In this document: positions 49,669 to 59,128 of the stretch, piece after piece | Layout of the letters: the number at the start of each line of letters is the position of its first letter | Numbering within the stretch: the stretch's first letter is position 1 | Assembly (NCBI RefSeq): GCF_000972865.1 | Contig: NZ_CP011144.1 | Location: 3,655,118 to 3,719,117, forward strand | Direction of reading: 5' to 3' | Source of the DNA: Pseudoxanthomonas suwonensis | Lineage (GTDB): Bacteria > Pseudomonadota > Gammaproteobacteria > Xanthomonadales > Xanthomonadaceae | Length of the DNA stretch: 64,000 nt | Translations under genes and position numbers: made by a program | The notes under the pieces: generated by a model | Databases searched by the model: none | What the model was told of the DNA's origin: nothing | The model's input: the letters and a program-made list of their open reading frames with translations, nothing else

Positions 49669-51903
49669 CTACCGCGGCACCGCCAGCCGCAGGTCGCTCT
49701 CGCGGGCCATCAGTTCCGAGAACATCAGCCGGGTCTGGTCGGGCGACAGGTCCAGGCCCCAGCCCTCGAACGCGGGCGACAGGGCGACGATGTCGGTTGT
49801 GGACGCGCTCGCCGGGTCGAACAGCGACAGCTGCGGCGCGCCGTCGGACGGGCGCCGCACGAAGTAGACGCCGGCGTCCGCGGGTGCCCAGTTGCCGCCG
49901 TCCTGCGGCTGCAGCTCCGCGATCAGCAGCGCCTCCGGCGTCGCGACGGCGGCGCGCCAGTCCTGTCGCGGCCGCTGCCACAGGCCGGCCGCGTCCGGCT
50001 TGTTGTAGAGCAGGTGCCGGCCGTCGGCCGATTCGCGCGGATTGATGCCGGATCCGGCGGTGATCGCGACCGGCTCGCCGCCGGCAGCGGGCTGGGCGTA
50101 TATCCGCCACTGACCGCTGCGGTTGGATTCGAAATAGAGCCAGGCGCCGCCGCGCGACCAGGACGGATTGCGGCTGTCGCCCGGGCCTTCGACGATCCGC
50201 CGCGGCGTCCCGCCTTCGGGCGAGACGGCGTAGATCGCGGTGCTGCCGTCCGGGCTGCCGTCGAAGGCGATCAGGCGGTCGTCGGGCGACCACGCCGGGT
50301 TGTCGACGAAGGCGCCGCCGAAAGCAGCGATCTGCACCGCGCCGCGCCCGTCGTGCCGGCTGACCCAGATGCCGTGCGGGCCGCCGCGGTTGGAGGTGAA
50401 GGCGATCCGCTCGCCGTCGGGCGACCACGCCGGATTGGAATCCCAGCGGGTGGACTGCAGCGTCCTGCCGGCATCGCCGGCCGGCGCGGCCAGGTCGACC
50501 TGCCGCAGCCGCGAGCGGTGCATCCACTGTTCGAAGGCGATCGCGTCCACGCCGGCCGCGGTCGCCGGCTGGTGCACGTCCTCGTTGCCCAGCGACAGCG
50601 GCTGCAGGTCGCCGCCGTCCGGGTCGGCGGACCACAGCGCGTACATGCCCGCGCGGGTCGAGGTGAACAGCAGCCGGGTGCCGTCGGGCGACCAGGCCAG
50701 GCCGTTGATCTTGCGGTTGTCGAAGGTCAACCGGGTGGCCTCGCCGCCATCCAGGCCGGTCCGGTACAGGTCCTTGGTGACCTCGTTGACGCCGCGCACG
50801 AATACCAGCGAGCGGCCGTCACGGGCGAAACGCGGGTCGGTGTCGCCGAGCGTGCCCGGCGGCGGGTCGGTGACGATCCGCTGCTCGCCGCCGTCGAGGC
50901 TGGCCAGCACGATGCGATACGGGGCGGTGGCGTCCGCGCGTGCGGCGTAGGTGATCCGCGTACCGTCGGGCGACAGGCCCAGGCCACGGACGTCGGTCGC
51001 GGCCGGGTCGGCGTGCACGCGGGTCGCGCCGCCGCCCAGCGCCGATACGCGCATGAACGAAGTGCCGTCGCCCTCGGTACGTGCGAACAGCAGGGCGCGC
51101 CCGTCCGGGAACCAGAGCGGATGGCGCTCGCCGGCGGGACTGTCGGTGAGGTTGAGCAGGTCCTCGCTGCCGATCGTCTTCACGAAGACGTCGAATGGGC
51201 CGCCATCGCCGCCATCCCAGATGAAGGCGACCCGGCTTCCGTCCGGCGACAGCGACGGCTCCAGCTCGCGGCCGACCAGGCTGGTGAGCGGGCGGACCTC
51301 GTAGGCCTCGACGCCGCCGGAGGCGCCGCCGAACGGGCGCCAGGCCAGCAGCACCACGCCGGCCGCGACGACCGCCACACAGGCCAGGGCCAGCCCCTGC
51401 CTGGCCGGCGCGCTGCGCAGGAACCCGGTGGCGGGAGGTGAGGGCGACGGTGCAGTGGATGATGCGTCCGGCGCCGGATCCGTGGCCGCCGCGTCGGCGG
51501 TCGGCGTGGCGACAGCCGCGGCCACCCGGGCCGGCGCGATCGGCGCGACCAGCCGGTAGCCGCTCTTGCGGATGGTCTCGATGTAGCGCGGTGCCTGCGG
51601 GTCGTCGTCGAAGATCTTGCGCAGCTCCGACACGGCGCGGTTGAGCAGGTAGTCGTCGGCAACGGTGCCGGCCCAGACCGTGTCGAGGAAGGTCTTCCGG
51701 GAAATCACCGCGCCCGGCCGCTGCGCCATCAGCACCAGCACCTGCATCACCTTCGGCTCGACCTGGGCGACGCGGCCGCGGATCGAGATCCGGTTCAGCG
51801 CGGGCTGGACCAGCGCCTCGCCGGCGGTGAAGCCGGCGTTGCCGCCGCCCGCCCTGGCCTCGGACGCGTCGTCGATCTTGCCGATGGCCGTGTGTTCGCT
51901 CAT
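49669..51903 (-). CDS. CadC/ToxR-like membrane regulator with TolB-type beta-propeller
   Basis: 744 residues from the ATG at 51903. A cytoplasmic winged-helix DNA-binding domain (about 35-130; VEPKVMQVLVLMAQRPGAVISRKTFLDTVW, RAVSELRKIFDDD) is followed by a linker, one membrane helix (LALACVAVVAAGVVLLAW) and a periplasmic WD40-like PD40 propeller (LSPDGSRVAFIW, WSPDGTRLLFTS, WSPDGERIAFTS, WSPDDRLIAFDG). It is a one-component sensor-regulator. It is divergent from the PQQ sugar dehydrogenase gene, which is its most likely target. The frame is open upstream to 51987 but GGAAGGA supports this start. Confidence 0.93.
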   Translation of the reverse strand: MSEHTAIGKIDDASEARAGGGNAGFTAGEALVQPALNRISIRGRVAQVEPKVMQVLVLMAQRPGAVISRKTFLDTVWAGTVADDYLLNRAVSELRKIFDDDPQAPRYIETIRKSGYRLVAPIAPARVAAAVATPTADAAATDPAPDASSTAPSPSPPATGFLRSAPARQGLALACVAVVAAGVVLLAWRPFGGASGGVEAYEVRPLTSLVGRELEPSLSPDGSRVAFIWDGGDGGPFDVFVKTIGSEDLLNLTDSPAGERHPLWFPDGRALLFARTEGDGTSFMRVSALGGGATRVHADPAATDVRGLGLSPDGTRITYAARADATAPYRIVLASLDGGEQRIVTDPPPGTLGDTDPRFARDGRSLVFVRGVNEVTKDLYRTGLDGGEATRLTFDNRKINGLAWSPDGTRLLFTSTRAGMYALWSADPDGGDLQPLSLGNEDVHQPATAAGVDAIAFEQWMHRSRLRQVDLAAPAGDAGRTLQSTRWDSNPAWSPDGERIAFTSNRGGPHGIWVSRHDGRGAVQIAAFGGAFVDNPAWSPDDRLIAFDGSPDGSTAIYAVSPEGGTPRRIVEGPGDSRNPSWSRGGAWLYFESNRSGQWRIYAQPAAGGEPVAITAGSGINPRESADGRHLLYNKPDAAGLWQRPRQDWRAAVATPEALLIAELQPQDGGNWAPADAGVYFVRRPSDGAPQLSLFDPASASTTDIVALSPAFEGWGLDLSPDQTRLMFSELMARESDLRLAVPR

Positions 51904-52069
51904 CCGTCCTTCCGCCCGCAATGCGCATTCAGGCGCCGCCGGTGGCGTGCGCAGGAAATCTATAGCAGAACCATAGCTTCCCTCCATTCAGCCGGACGAC
52001 CTTCGGTCTTCTGCTGGTCGCGTGCGGTCCGCGACCGCGCCCGGACATTCCGCAGCCAGGAGGGAATCC

Positions 52070-53554
52070 ATGCACGGTCTCATTACCCGAACCGCCGCCC
52101 GCACGGCCGCATTGCTGCTGGCGATTGCCGCCGCGGCGCCGGCGGTCGCGCAGCCGTCGGGAGCGGCGCTGTACCAGCGCAACTGCGCGGCTTGCCACGG
52201 TGCCGAGCGGCAGGGCACGGGGCTGGGCCCGCCCTTGTCCACGCAGGCCTACCGCTATGGCGGGACCCGCCGCGACCTGTCCCGGATCATCCGCAACGGC
52301 ATCGACTCGCAGGGCATGCCGGCGTTCGGCGGCATCCTCTCGGCCGAGGAGATCGACGCGGTCGCCGCGTTCCTGCCCGCGCGGGAAAGCGCGCAGGCCC
52401 CGGAGACGGACGACGCCGAGGCCGAAGCGCCGCCGCGCGTGTTCGACCCGGTGCCCGGCGTGGTCGACACCCTGGACTACGCGCTGCGGGCCGAGGTGTT
52501 CGCCGACGGGCTGCAGACGGTCTGGGCGATCGCCTTCGTGGATGCGGACACGGCGCTGGTCAGCGAGCGTCCGGGCCGGCTACGGATCGTCCGCAACGGC
52601 GTGCTGCAGCCGCAGCCGGTGGCCGGCACGCCCGAGGTATACGTCCATACCCACCGCTGGAACCAGGGCGGCCTGCTGGACGTGGCGATCGATCCGCGCC
52701 ACGCGGAGAACGGCTGGATCTACCTGTCCTACAGCCACCGCCTGGACCGGACCGGGCCGGAGGGCGATCCGCTGGCCATGACCCGCGTCGTGCGCGGCCG
52801 CATCCGTGACAACGCCTGGGTCGACCAGCAGGTGGTGTTCGAAGCCGATCCGTCCGCCTATGGCGAACCGTTCTGGCACTACGGCGGGCGCATGGCGTTC
52901 GACGCGCAGGGACGGCTGTACTTCTCCGTCGGCGACCGCGGCGCGCAAGAGTTGGCGCGCGAGCCGGGGCGGCCCACCGGCAAGGTGCATCGGCTGCTGC
53001 CGGACGGCGCGGTGCCGGCGGACAACCCGCTGCGCGGTCGCGACGGCGCGCTGGCCTCGATCTACAGCTTCGGCCACCGCAACCCGCAGGGCCTGGCGAT
53101 CGAACCGTCGAGCGGGCGCCCGTGGTCGACCGAGCACGGACCGCGCGGCGGCGACGAGTTGAACATCGTCGAGCGCGGCGGCGACTACGGCTGGCCGGTG
53201 GTCTCCCACGGCATCAACTACGACGGCACGATCCTGACTCCGCATACGCGCGCCGACGGGGTGAAGCAGCCGGTCTACTACTGGCGGCCCTCGATTGGCG
53301 TGTCGGGGCTGACGTTCTACCGCGGCACCGAGTTCCCGCTGTGGGACGGCAAGCTCCTGGTCACCGCGCTGGCGCCGCGCGAGCTGCGCCTGCTGACCCT
53401 CGACGGCGACCGCGTCCAGCACGAGGAAATCCTGTTCCGGTCGCAGGGCCGGCCCTACGAACCGGTGGTCGGTCCCGATGGCGCCATCTACCTGGTCACC
53501 GACGATCCGGCGCAGATCCTGCGGCTGACGGCGCAGGAAGAGCGCCGGCAGTAG
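52070..53554 (+). CDS. Cytochrome c fused to PQQ-type aldose sugar dehydrogenase
   Basis: 494 residues from the ATG at 52070 (AGGAGGGA upstream). A signal peptide ends near AVAQP, then a small cytochrome c with haem site C39-AAC42-H43 and axial methionine in SQGMPAFGG. The C-terminal six-bladed propeller (about 145-490) has the glucose/sorbosone dehydrogenase pattern: GGLLDVAIDPRHAENGWIYLSY, SFGHRNPQGLA, STEHGPRGGDELN, GVSGLTFY. It would oxidise sugars in the periplasm and hand electrons to its own haem. Next gene is a GlcG/HbpS-like protein. Confidence 0.94.
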   Translation: MHGLITRTAARTAALLLAIAAAAPAVAQPSGAALYQRNCAACHGAERQGTGLGPPLSTQAYRYGGTRRDLSRIIRNGIDSQGMPAFGGILSAEEIDAVAAFLPARESAQAPETDDAEAEAPPRVFDPVPGVVDTLDYALRAEVFADGLQTVWAIAFVDADTALVSERPGRLRIVRNGVLQPQPVAGTPEVYVHTHRWNQGGLLDVAIDPRHAENGWIYLSYSHRLDRTGPEGDPLAMTRVVRGRIRDNAWVDQQVVFEADPSAYGEPFWHYGGRMAFDAQGRLYFSVGDRGAQELAREPGRPTGKVHRLLPDGAVPADNPLRGRDGALASIYSFGHRNPQGLAIEPSSGRPWSTEHGPRGGDELNIVERGGDYGWPVVSHGINYDGTILTPHTRADGVKQPVYYWRPSIGVSGLTFYRGTEFPLWDGKLLVTALAPRELRLLTLDGDRVQHEEILFRSQGRPYEPVVGPDGAIYLVTDDPAQILRLTAQEERRQ

Positions 53555-53604
53555 CGGACCCGCCGTTCCAGTCCAGCCATGCCGTTTTCCACGAGGAGAG
53601 TCCG

Positions 53605-54078
53605 ATGAAGACGATCGTTTCCGCGCTCGCAGTTGCACTGGCCGGCTTCGCGGGCATCGAAGCGCAGGCGCAGACCCCGCGGCCCGTCCTCGACTTCCGC
53701 ACGGCCGACGCCATCCGCAACCACTGCCTGGCCCACGCCGAACGGGCCGGGCATATCGTCGCGGTTGCGGTCTTCGACCACAGTGGGGAACTGGTGAGCT
53801 TCGCCAAGGACCGGGCCAAGCCGGGCACGGCCGCCGTGGCCCAGTGGAAGGGCCGCTCGGCCGCCGTCTACCTGAACTCGACGCTTGAGACCGGTTCCTG
53901 GAACGTGCCGACCGCGCCGATGATCGCCACGATCGAAGGCGGCGTGCCGCTGTTCACCCGCGACGGTATCGGGATCGGCGGCGTCGGCGTGTCCGGCGCA
54001 CCGTCGGCGTTCGACGCCGAATGCGCGACCCGCGCGGCCGAGGCGGCGGGCCTGGCGGTGTCGCCCGCCGGGCGCTAG
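53605..54078 (+). CDS. Exported GlcG/HbpS family protein
   Basis: 157 residues from the ATG at 53605 (GAGGAG upstream). A signal peptide (MKTIVSALAVALAGFAGIEAQA) precedes the compact domain: VAVAVFDHSGELVSF, RSAAVYLNSTLETGS and GGVPLFTRDGIGIGGVGVSGA. This pattern is the haem-binding/GlcG family. It is 50 bases after the sugar dehydrogenase on the same strand, so a role in haem or redox handling for that enzyme is plausible but not shown. Confidence 0.9.
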   Translation: MKTIVSALAVALAGFAGIEAQAQTPRPVLDFRTADAIRNHCLAHAERAGHIVAVAVFDHSGELVSFAKDRAKPGTAAVAQWKGRSAAVYLNSTLETGSWNVPTAPMIATIEGGVPLFTRDGIGIGGVGVSGAPSAFDAECATRAAEAAGLAVSPAGR

Positions 54079-54106
54079 GAAGAAGCCGGTGGCCTGCTTT
54101 AAAAAG

Positions 54107-54142
54107 CCCCTCTCCCTCTGGGAGAGGGGTTGGGGAGAGGGT
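54107..54142. repeat. Intergenic copy of the icmF insertion-3 element
   Basis: Stem CCCCTCTCCC/GGGAGAGGGG (54107-54116, 54120-54129) followed by ttggggagagggt. As reverse complement it matches 27200-27235 in icmF at 34 of 36 bases. The next bases to about 54260 hold further G/C-run palindromes (cgcccttcgggca, accccgtagggca, cccggagggaga), so the whole gap to 54339 looks repeat-derived. No gene was seen. Confidence 0.88.
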
Positions 54143-54339
54143 ACGGTGAAGCTGCGACGGCTCAGACCTCCATCGCTTCGCCTTACCCTCATCCGCCCTT
54201 CGGGCACCTTCTACCCCGTAGGGCACCTTGTCCCGGAGGGAGAAGGGAAAGGGTATCTGCCGCCTTCAGGCGGAGTTTGTATTTGGATGACTCCCTGGCG
54301 GGGTTCACCTCTGAAGCCCCCGGCTTTGCCTAGCAATAC

Positions 54340-55293
54340 CTACTCAAAGTAAATGTCCGGCCCCTTCGGCACGATTCCGGTCGGGTTGATATGCCGGTGG
54401 CTCTGATAGTAGTGGCGCTTGATATGGTCGAAATCGACCGTGGGTGCGACCGCCGGATGCGCATACAAGCGGCGCGTATAGGTCCACAGAGCGGGATAGT
54501 CCACCAGCCGGCGCAGGTTGCACTTGAAGTGGCCGTGGTAGACCAGGTCGAAGCGCAGCAGGGTGGTGAACAGGCGCCAGTCGGCCTCGGTGAGGGTGTC
54601 GCCGCACAGCCACGACCGGGCGGACAGCCGGTCCTCCAGCCAGTCGAGTGTCTCGAACACGCCGGTCACCGCCTCGTCGTAGGCGGACTGGCTGCGGGCG
54701 AAGCCGGCCTTGTACACGCCGTTGTTGAGGCCGTCGTAGACGCGCCGGTTGACCGCGTCGATCTCCGCGCGCAACGGCTCGGGGCAGTAGTCGCCCCCGC
54801 TCGCGCCCACCGCGTCGAAGGCGTTGTTGAACATGCGGATGATGTCGGCCGACTCGTTGCTGACGATGCGCTGCGTGCGCCGGTCCCACAGCACCGGCAC
54901 GGCGGCGCGGCCGCTGTAGCGTGGATCGGATCTCGCGTAGAGCTGCCACAGGGCATCGCTGCCGTACAGCGGGTGGGGGACGACACCGGGGCCGTCGCGG
55001 AAGGTCCAGCCGTCGTCGGCCATCAGCCAGTGGGTGACCGACAGGCCGATGATTTCCTGCAGGCCCTTCAGCTCGCGGAAGATCGTGGTGCGGTGCGCCC
55101 ACGGGCAGGCGCGGGCGACGTAGAGATGGTAGCGGTCCGGCTCGGCGCGGAAGCCGCCATCTCCGGTCGGGCCGGGACTGCCGTCGGCGGTGATCCAGTG
55201 GCGGAACGCCGATTCGGGGCGTTGCAGGCGGCCGTCCTTGTCGACCAGCGTGTCGGCGTCGCTGTCCCACTTGCCGTCGATCAGCATGCCCAT
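54340..55293 (-). CDS. yqjG: Glutathionyl-hydroquinone reductase
   Basis: 317 residues from the ATG at 55293, which gives the family start MGxLIDGxW and places the catalytic cysteine at C63 in ARACPWAHR, the same number as in E. coli YqjG. The thioredoxin-like domain is followed by the all-helical GST domain (NNGVYKAGFARSQSAYDEAV, LCGDTLTEADWRLFTTL). It reduces glutathionyl-hydroquinones to hydroquinones in the cytoplasm. The ribosome site is weak. ATGs at 55326 and 55287 are alternatives. Confidence 0.95.
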   Translation of the reverse strand: MGMLIDGKWDSDADTLVDKDGRLQRPESAFRHWITADGSPGPTGDGGFRAEPDRYHLYVARACPWAHRTTIFRELKGLQEIIGLSVTHWLMADDGWTFRDGPGVVPHPLYGSDALWQLYARSDPRYSGRAAVPVLWDRRTQRIVSNESADIIRMFNNAFDAVGASGGDYCPEPLRAEIDAVNRRVYDGLNNGVYKAGFARSQSAYDEAVTGVFETLDWLEDRLSARSWLCGDTLTEADWRLFTTLLRFDLVYHGHFKCNLRRLVDYPALWTYTRRLYAHPAVAPTVDFDHIKRHYYQSHRHINPTGIVPKGPDIYFE

Positions 55294-55532
55294 GGTGTGC
55301 CCGTGTCCGCTATCCGTTCGCGCCATTGAAGACCGTGGGATGTGGAGGCGCGGTGACCTGTGTGTTGCTGCTGCGCGCCACCCACCGTTGTCGCGCCTGT
55401 GGACGGCCATGCCGAGGTGGGAGTCCGCGGGCGAGTGGTAGCGGTAACACTCCAGTGGTAGCCTCGCCGGACCCGCGTGCGGGCACCGCCTGTTCCACGC
55501 GCGCATCCAGACGAGTCACGGGGAGGTTGTCG

Positions 55533-57395
55533 ATGCTCATGCCGCTGTTCCTGGTTCCGCTCCGCCGCCTGGGCCGCCTGCCGTGGCCCGTGCTGTTCGT
55601 GCTCGGCGTACTCGCCGCGGCGCCGGCCGCGGCCCAGCCCTCGGGCGGGCCCTACGGGCCGATCCCGCAGTCCTACGAGGTGCCGGCGGCAGGCACGGTC
55701 TACTACGTTTCGCCCAACGGCGACGCCGCCGCACCGGGCACCGCGCTGGCGCGGCCGACCACCCTCGAGTCGGCGGTCGCACGCGTCGTCACCGGCGATG
55801 CCATCGTGCTGCGCGGCGGCACCTACCGGGTCGGCGGCCTGCAGCTCAACCAGGGCATCACCCTGCAGCCCTATCTGGGCGAGCGTCCGGTGCTGAAGGG
55901 CACACGGGTCGCCAGCGAGTGGGAGGCGCTGCGCGACAATGTCTGGCGCACCAAGTGGACGACGCTGTTCCCGGCCGGGCCGCTGGGCTGGTGGCGGCGC
56001 GAGCGCGAGGGCATGCGCACGCCGCTGCACCGCTTCAACAACGACATGGTGTTCGTCGACGGCCGGCTGCTGAAGTCGGCCGGCTGGGAGGGCGAACTGG
56101 ACGAGGACTCGTTCTACGTCGACTACACCAATGGCTACGTCTACCTGGGCGCGGATCCGAAGGACCGGTTGGTCGAGATCACCGCCCACGACATCGCGCT
56201 GCACCGCCCGTCGCGGCCGGTGCACGGCAAGCCCTCCGACGGCAAGGGGCCGACGATCCGCGGCCTGACCTTCACCCAGTACGCGTACCGGGCGATCGAC
56301 ATCGAGGGCAAGAAGCCCTCGACCACGGCCGACCAGGAGCCGACCGACGATCCGGTCGGCGTGTCCGACCCGGCCGACCACGGCAAGGAGGTGGTCGGCA
56401 CCACGCTGGAGCACGTGACCATCAGCTTCACCTCGCGCGTGGCCGGGTACTTCCGCGGCGACGGGCTGACCATCCGCAATTCGCTGGTCAGCGATACCGG
56501 CACCGAGGGCATCTACGTGATCGGCTCCTCGGACGTGCTGCTGGAGCGCAATATCGTCCGCCGCAACAACATCGAGCAGCTGACCGGCTACTTCCCGGCG
56601 GCGGTGAAGATCTTCAACCAGTCGTACCGGGTCGTGGTCCGCGACAACCTGGTGATCGACCACCCGCATTCGAACGGGGTCTGGTACGACGTCGGCAACG
56701 TCGACGGGGTGTTCGCCAACAACCACGTCGAGGGCACCCAGATCGGCTTCTTCTTCGAGATCTCCAGGGACGTGGTGGTGGCCGGCAACGTGTTCGTGGA
56801 CAACGGGCAGGGTATCCGCGTGCTCAACAGCGCCGGTGCGCGCGTGTACCACAACACATTCCTGAATTCGCCGGTGCTGTTCGACCGCAACGAACGCAGC
56901 GCCAAGGACGATCATTTCGGCTGGCACCCGCAGACCGGACCGGACGTGGACGAGCGCGACGGCCACGTGTTCGAGGGCAACCTGCTGGCGGCAGGTCCCG
57001 GTTTCGCCAAGCCGCTGCTGAACTTCGAGCAGCCGGCCGCGCTGTGCGGCCAGCTGACCCGACCGATGACGACGCGGGTGGACGGCAACGCCTACTTCCG
57101 CGCCGATTTGGGCGACGAGCCGCTGGTCGTCTGGAGCCCGGCGCGCAACAAGGACTGCCGCACCGGCTTCGCCACCCTGGAGGCGTTCCGTAAGGCGACC
57201 GGGCTGGAGGCGCAGGGCAAGGCCTGGGTGCCGCACGAGGGCACGCTGTTCCGCAGCGTCGAACTGCGCCGTTTCGAGTTGGCGGCGCTTCCGCCCGGCA
57301 TGCAGGAGGTCGCGGTCGCGCCCGAGGCGCTGGAGGTGCTCGGTTGGAGCGGACCAACCCACGTGCCGGGTGCCCATCCGGTCGCGCAACAGTGA
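55533..57395 (+). CDS. Exported right-handed beta-helix protein (polysaccharide lyase-like)
   Basis: 620 residues from the ATG at 55533 (GGGAGG 6 bases upstream). A signal peptide ends near AAAQPSG. The start YYVSPNGDAAAPGTALARPTTLESAV is the DUF1565/pectate-lyase-like cap, followed by parallel beta-helix turns (RAIDIEGKK, GLTIRNSLVSDTGTEGIYV, DVLLERNIVRRNN, VVVRDNLVIDHPHSNGVWYD, GVFANNHVEGTQIGFFFEI). It probably binds or cleaves a polysaccharide. No catalytic residues can be assigned. Single gene between divergent yqjG and a convergent amidohydrolase. Confidence 0.88.
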   Translation: MLMPLFLVPLRRLGRLPWPVLFVLGVLAAAPAAAQPSGGPYGPIPQSYEVPAAGTVYYVSPNGDAAAPGTALARPTTLESAVARVVTGDAIVLRGGTYRVGGLQLNQGITLQPYLGERPVLKGTRVASEWEALRDNVWRTKWTTLFPAGPLGWWRREREGMRTPLHRFNNDMVFVDGRLLKSAGWEGELDEDSFYVDYTNGYVYLGADPKDRLVEITAHDIALHRPSRPVHGKPSDGKGPTIRGLTFTQYAYRAIDIEGKKPSTTADQEPTDDPVGVSDPADHGKEVVGTTLEHVTISFTSRVAGYFRGDGLTIRNSLVSDTGTEGIYVIGSSDVLLERNIVRRNNIEQLTGYFPAAVKIFNQSYRVVVRDNLVIDHPHSNGVWYDVGNVDGVFANNHVEGTQIGFFFEISRDVVVAGNVFVDNGQGIRVLNSAGARVYHNTFLNSPVLFDRNERSAKDDHFGWHPQTGPDVDERDGHVFEGNLLAAGPGFAKPLLNFEQPAALCGQLTRPMTTRVDGNAYFRADLGDEPLVVWSPARNKDCRTGFATLEAFRKATGLEAQGKAWVPHEGTLFRSVELRRFELAALPPGMQEVAVAPEALEVLGWSGPTHVPGAHPVAQQ

Positions 57396-57447
57396 CAACG
57401 GGTCGCGCCGCGGCCGAAGCCGGTGCGTGCGGCCCCGCTTCTTCGGA

Positions 57448-58923
57448 TCAGCGCCGGGCGGAGAGTTCGGCCCGCGGTACCGCACGGCCATCGATGAAGA
57501 CGGTTTCGATGCGATCGAAGGCGGACACGGACTGGAACGGATCGGCGCCGAGCAGCAGCAGGTCGGCCTGCTTGCCCACGGCAATGCTGCCGAGCGTGTC
57601 GTCCAGCCCGAAGAAGGCGGCGTTGCCGAGCGTGGCCGCGCGGAAGACCTCGCGCGGCGCGACGCCGGATTCGACCCAGCGGTCCATTTCCCAGCGGCCG
57701 TTGAGGCCGGGAGGATTGGCGTAGGTGGGAGCGCTGGGCGTATCGGTGCCGAACAGCAGGCGCCCGCCGCGGTCGGCGAAATGGCGTAGCGCGTGTTTCA
57801 CCCGCAGCACCACCGGCGAGTCCGGCGTCCAGCCGCCGGTGTAGACGTACTGCGCGAGGATGTCGCGGAACCACTGGCCGTCGGCGGTGGCGTAGAAGTC
57901 GAGCAGCTCCTGCGGGTAGACGTCGGCCAGGCCGGGACGCTGCAGGAAGGCCGGATCTAGCAGTTCGCCTTCGCCGTACAGCACCTGGATGGTCGGCTGC
58001 AGGGCGATGCCGGCGGCGACGGTGCGGTCGAGCTGCGCGGCGAGGTCGTCGTCCACTTCGGTGGCTTCGCGCGCGTTCCAGTGCCATAGCCCGTGGGCAA
58101 AGGCATCCGCGCCGTTGGCCAGGCCGAACGCCTGTGCCTGCTGCGAATTGGCGTGCAGGAACACCGGCAGACCACGCGCATGCGCTGCGGCCACCAGCGC
58201 CTGCATCAGTCCGGGGCTGGGAACGGGCAGGTTGCGGGCCTGGCCGAAACCGGTCTCGTAGTAGGTCTTCAGGCACACTGCGCCGGCATCGGCGATGCGC
58301 GCGACGACCGCTTCTGGAGTGTGCTGCGCGGGATCGGCACCGGACGGGAGCGGTTCGCTTCGCGAGGGGTCGTGCAGGTAGTCCGGCGCCATCGCATAGC
58401 GCTGCGGGGCCGGCGCGTAATTGGTGGGATAGCCGTCGAGCACCGGGGCGGCGCCGCAGAAGTAGGCCTGGGGACTCAGGTCATGCGCGTTCCACGCCTC
58501 GACCGGTGCCTTGCCGCTGCCCAGGGCGACGACCGTGGTGTAGCCGTGGAACAGGTACGAGCGTGGGATCTGCGCGCGCGCCACTTCGACCAGCCCGGGA
58601 TGGGCCTGCTCGTCCTCCGGGCGCAGGCCGGGGATGTCGCCGACGTGGGCATGGCTGTCGATCAGGCCGGGGCTGAGGTAGCGGCCGGCGGCTTCGATCA
58701 CGGTGTCGCCCCGGCGCGGGCTCAGGTCGTCGCCGATTTCGGCGATGGCGTCGCCGGCGATGCGTACCGAGACCGGACCGTAGGCGGCATCGCGTTCGGG
58801 TGAAGCGACCATGACGTCGCGGATCAGGGTGCCGGCGGGTCCCCCGGCGTCGTTTCCGGGTTGTCCCGAGGTGCAGGCGGACAGGCACAGGCCCGCGGCG
58901 GTCATCGCGATCAGGAAACGCAT
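57448..58923 (-). CDS. Amidohydrolase-family lipoprotein
   Basis: 491 residues from the ATG at 58923 (GGGAGGAAGGG upstream). Signal peptide with lipobox CLSAC (about C17). Metal ligands: LIDSHAHVGD (HxH), CLKTYYE (bridging lysine), FLHANS and HGLWHW, and the aspartate in FGTDTPSAP. The C-terminal IAVGKQADLLLLGADPF closes the fold. Likely hydrolyses cyclic amides or dipeptides outside the cytoplasm. It resembles the lipoprotein at 34127 in plan, though sequence similarity is only moderate by eye. Confidence 0.92.
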   Translation of the reverse strand: MRFLIAMTAAGLCLSACTSGQPGNDAGGPAGTLIRDVMVASPERDAAYGPVSVRIAGDAIAEIGDDLSPRRGDTVIEAAGRYLSPGLIDSHAHVGDIPGLRPEDEQAHPGLVEVARAQIPRSYLFHGYTTVVALGSGKAPVEAWNAHDLSPQAYFCGAAPVLDGYPTNYAPAPQRYAMAPDYLHDPSRSEPLPSGADPAQHTPEAVVARIADAGAVCLKTYYETGFGQARNLPVPSPGLMQALVAAAHARGLPVFLHANSQQAQAFGLANGADAFAHGLWHWNAREATEVDDDLAAQLDRTVAAGIALQPTIQVLYGEGELLDPAFLQRPGLADVYPQELLDFYATADGQWFRDILAQYVYTGGWTPDSPVVLRVKHALRHFADRGGRLLFGTDTPSAPTYANPPGLNGRWEMDRWVESGVAPREVFRAATLGNAAFFGLDDTLGSIAVGKQADLLLLGADPFQSVSAFDRIETVFIDGRAVPRAELSARR

Positions 58924-59128
58924 GCCCTTCCTCCCTTCATCGATATCCCGGCAGTGTAGGGCCGGATGGCCCTTGCAGACGTCGGATCCAGTTTTGTCCT
59001 TGTCTGGCGGCCGCTGAGCATGCCGCCGCTTCAGCGGCCGCGTGCGAGGCGAAGATGGGGCGAATGTGAAGTCGGAGGCACGGTGCGCGACGTAGACTCG
59101 TGCGGCCACGTCATCCGGAGTTCGCGGT

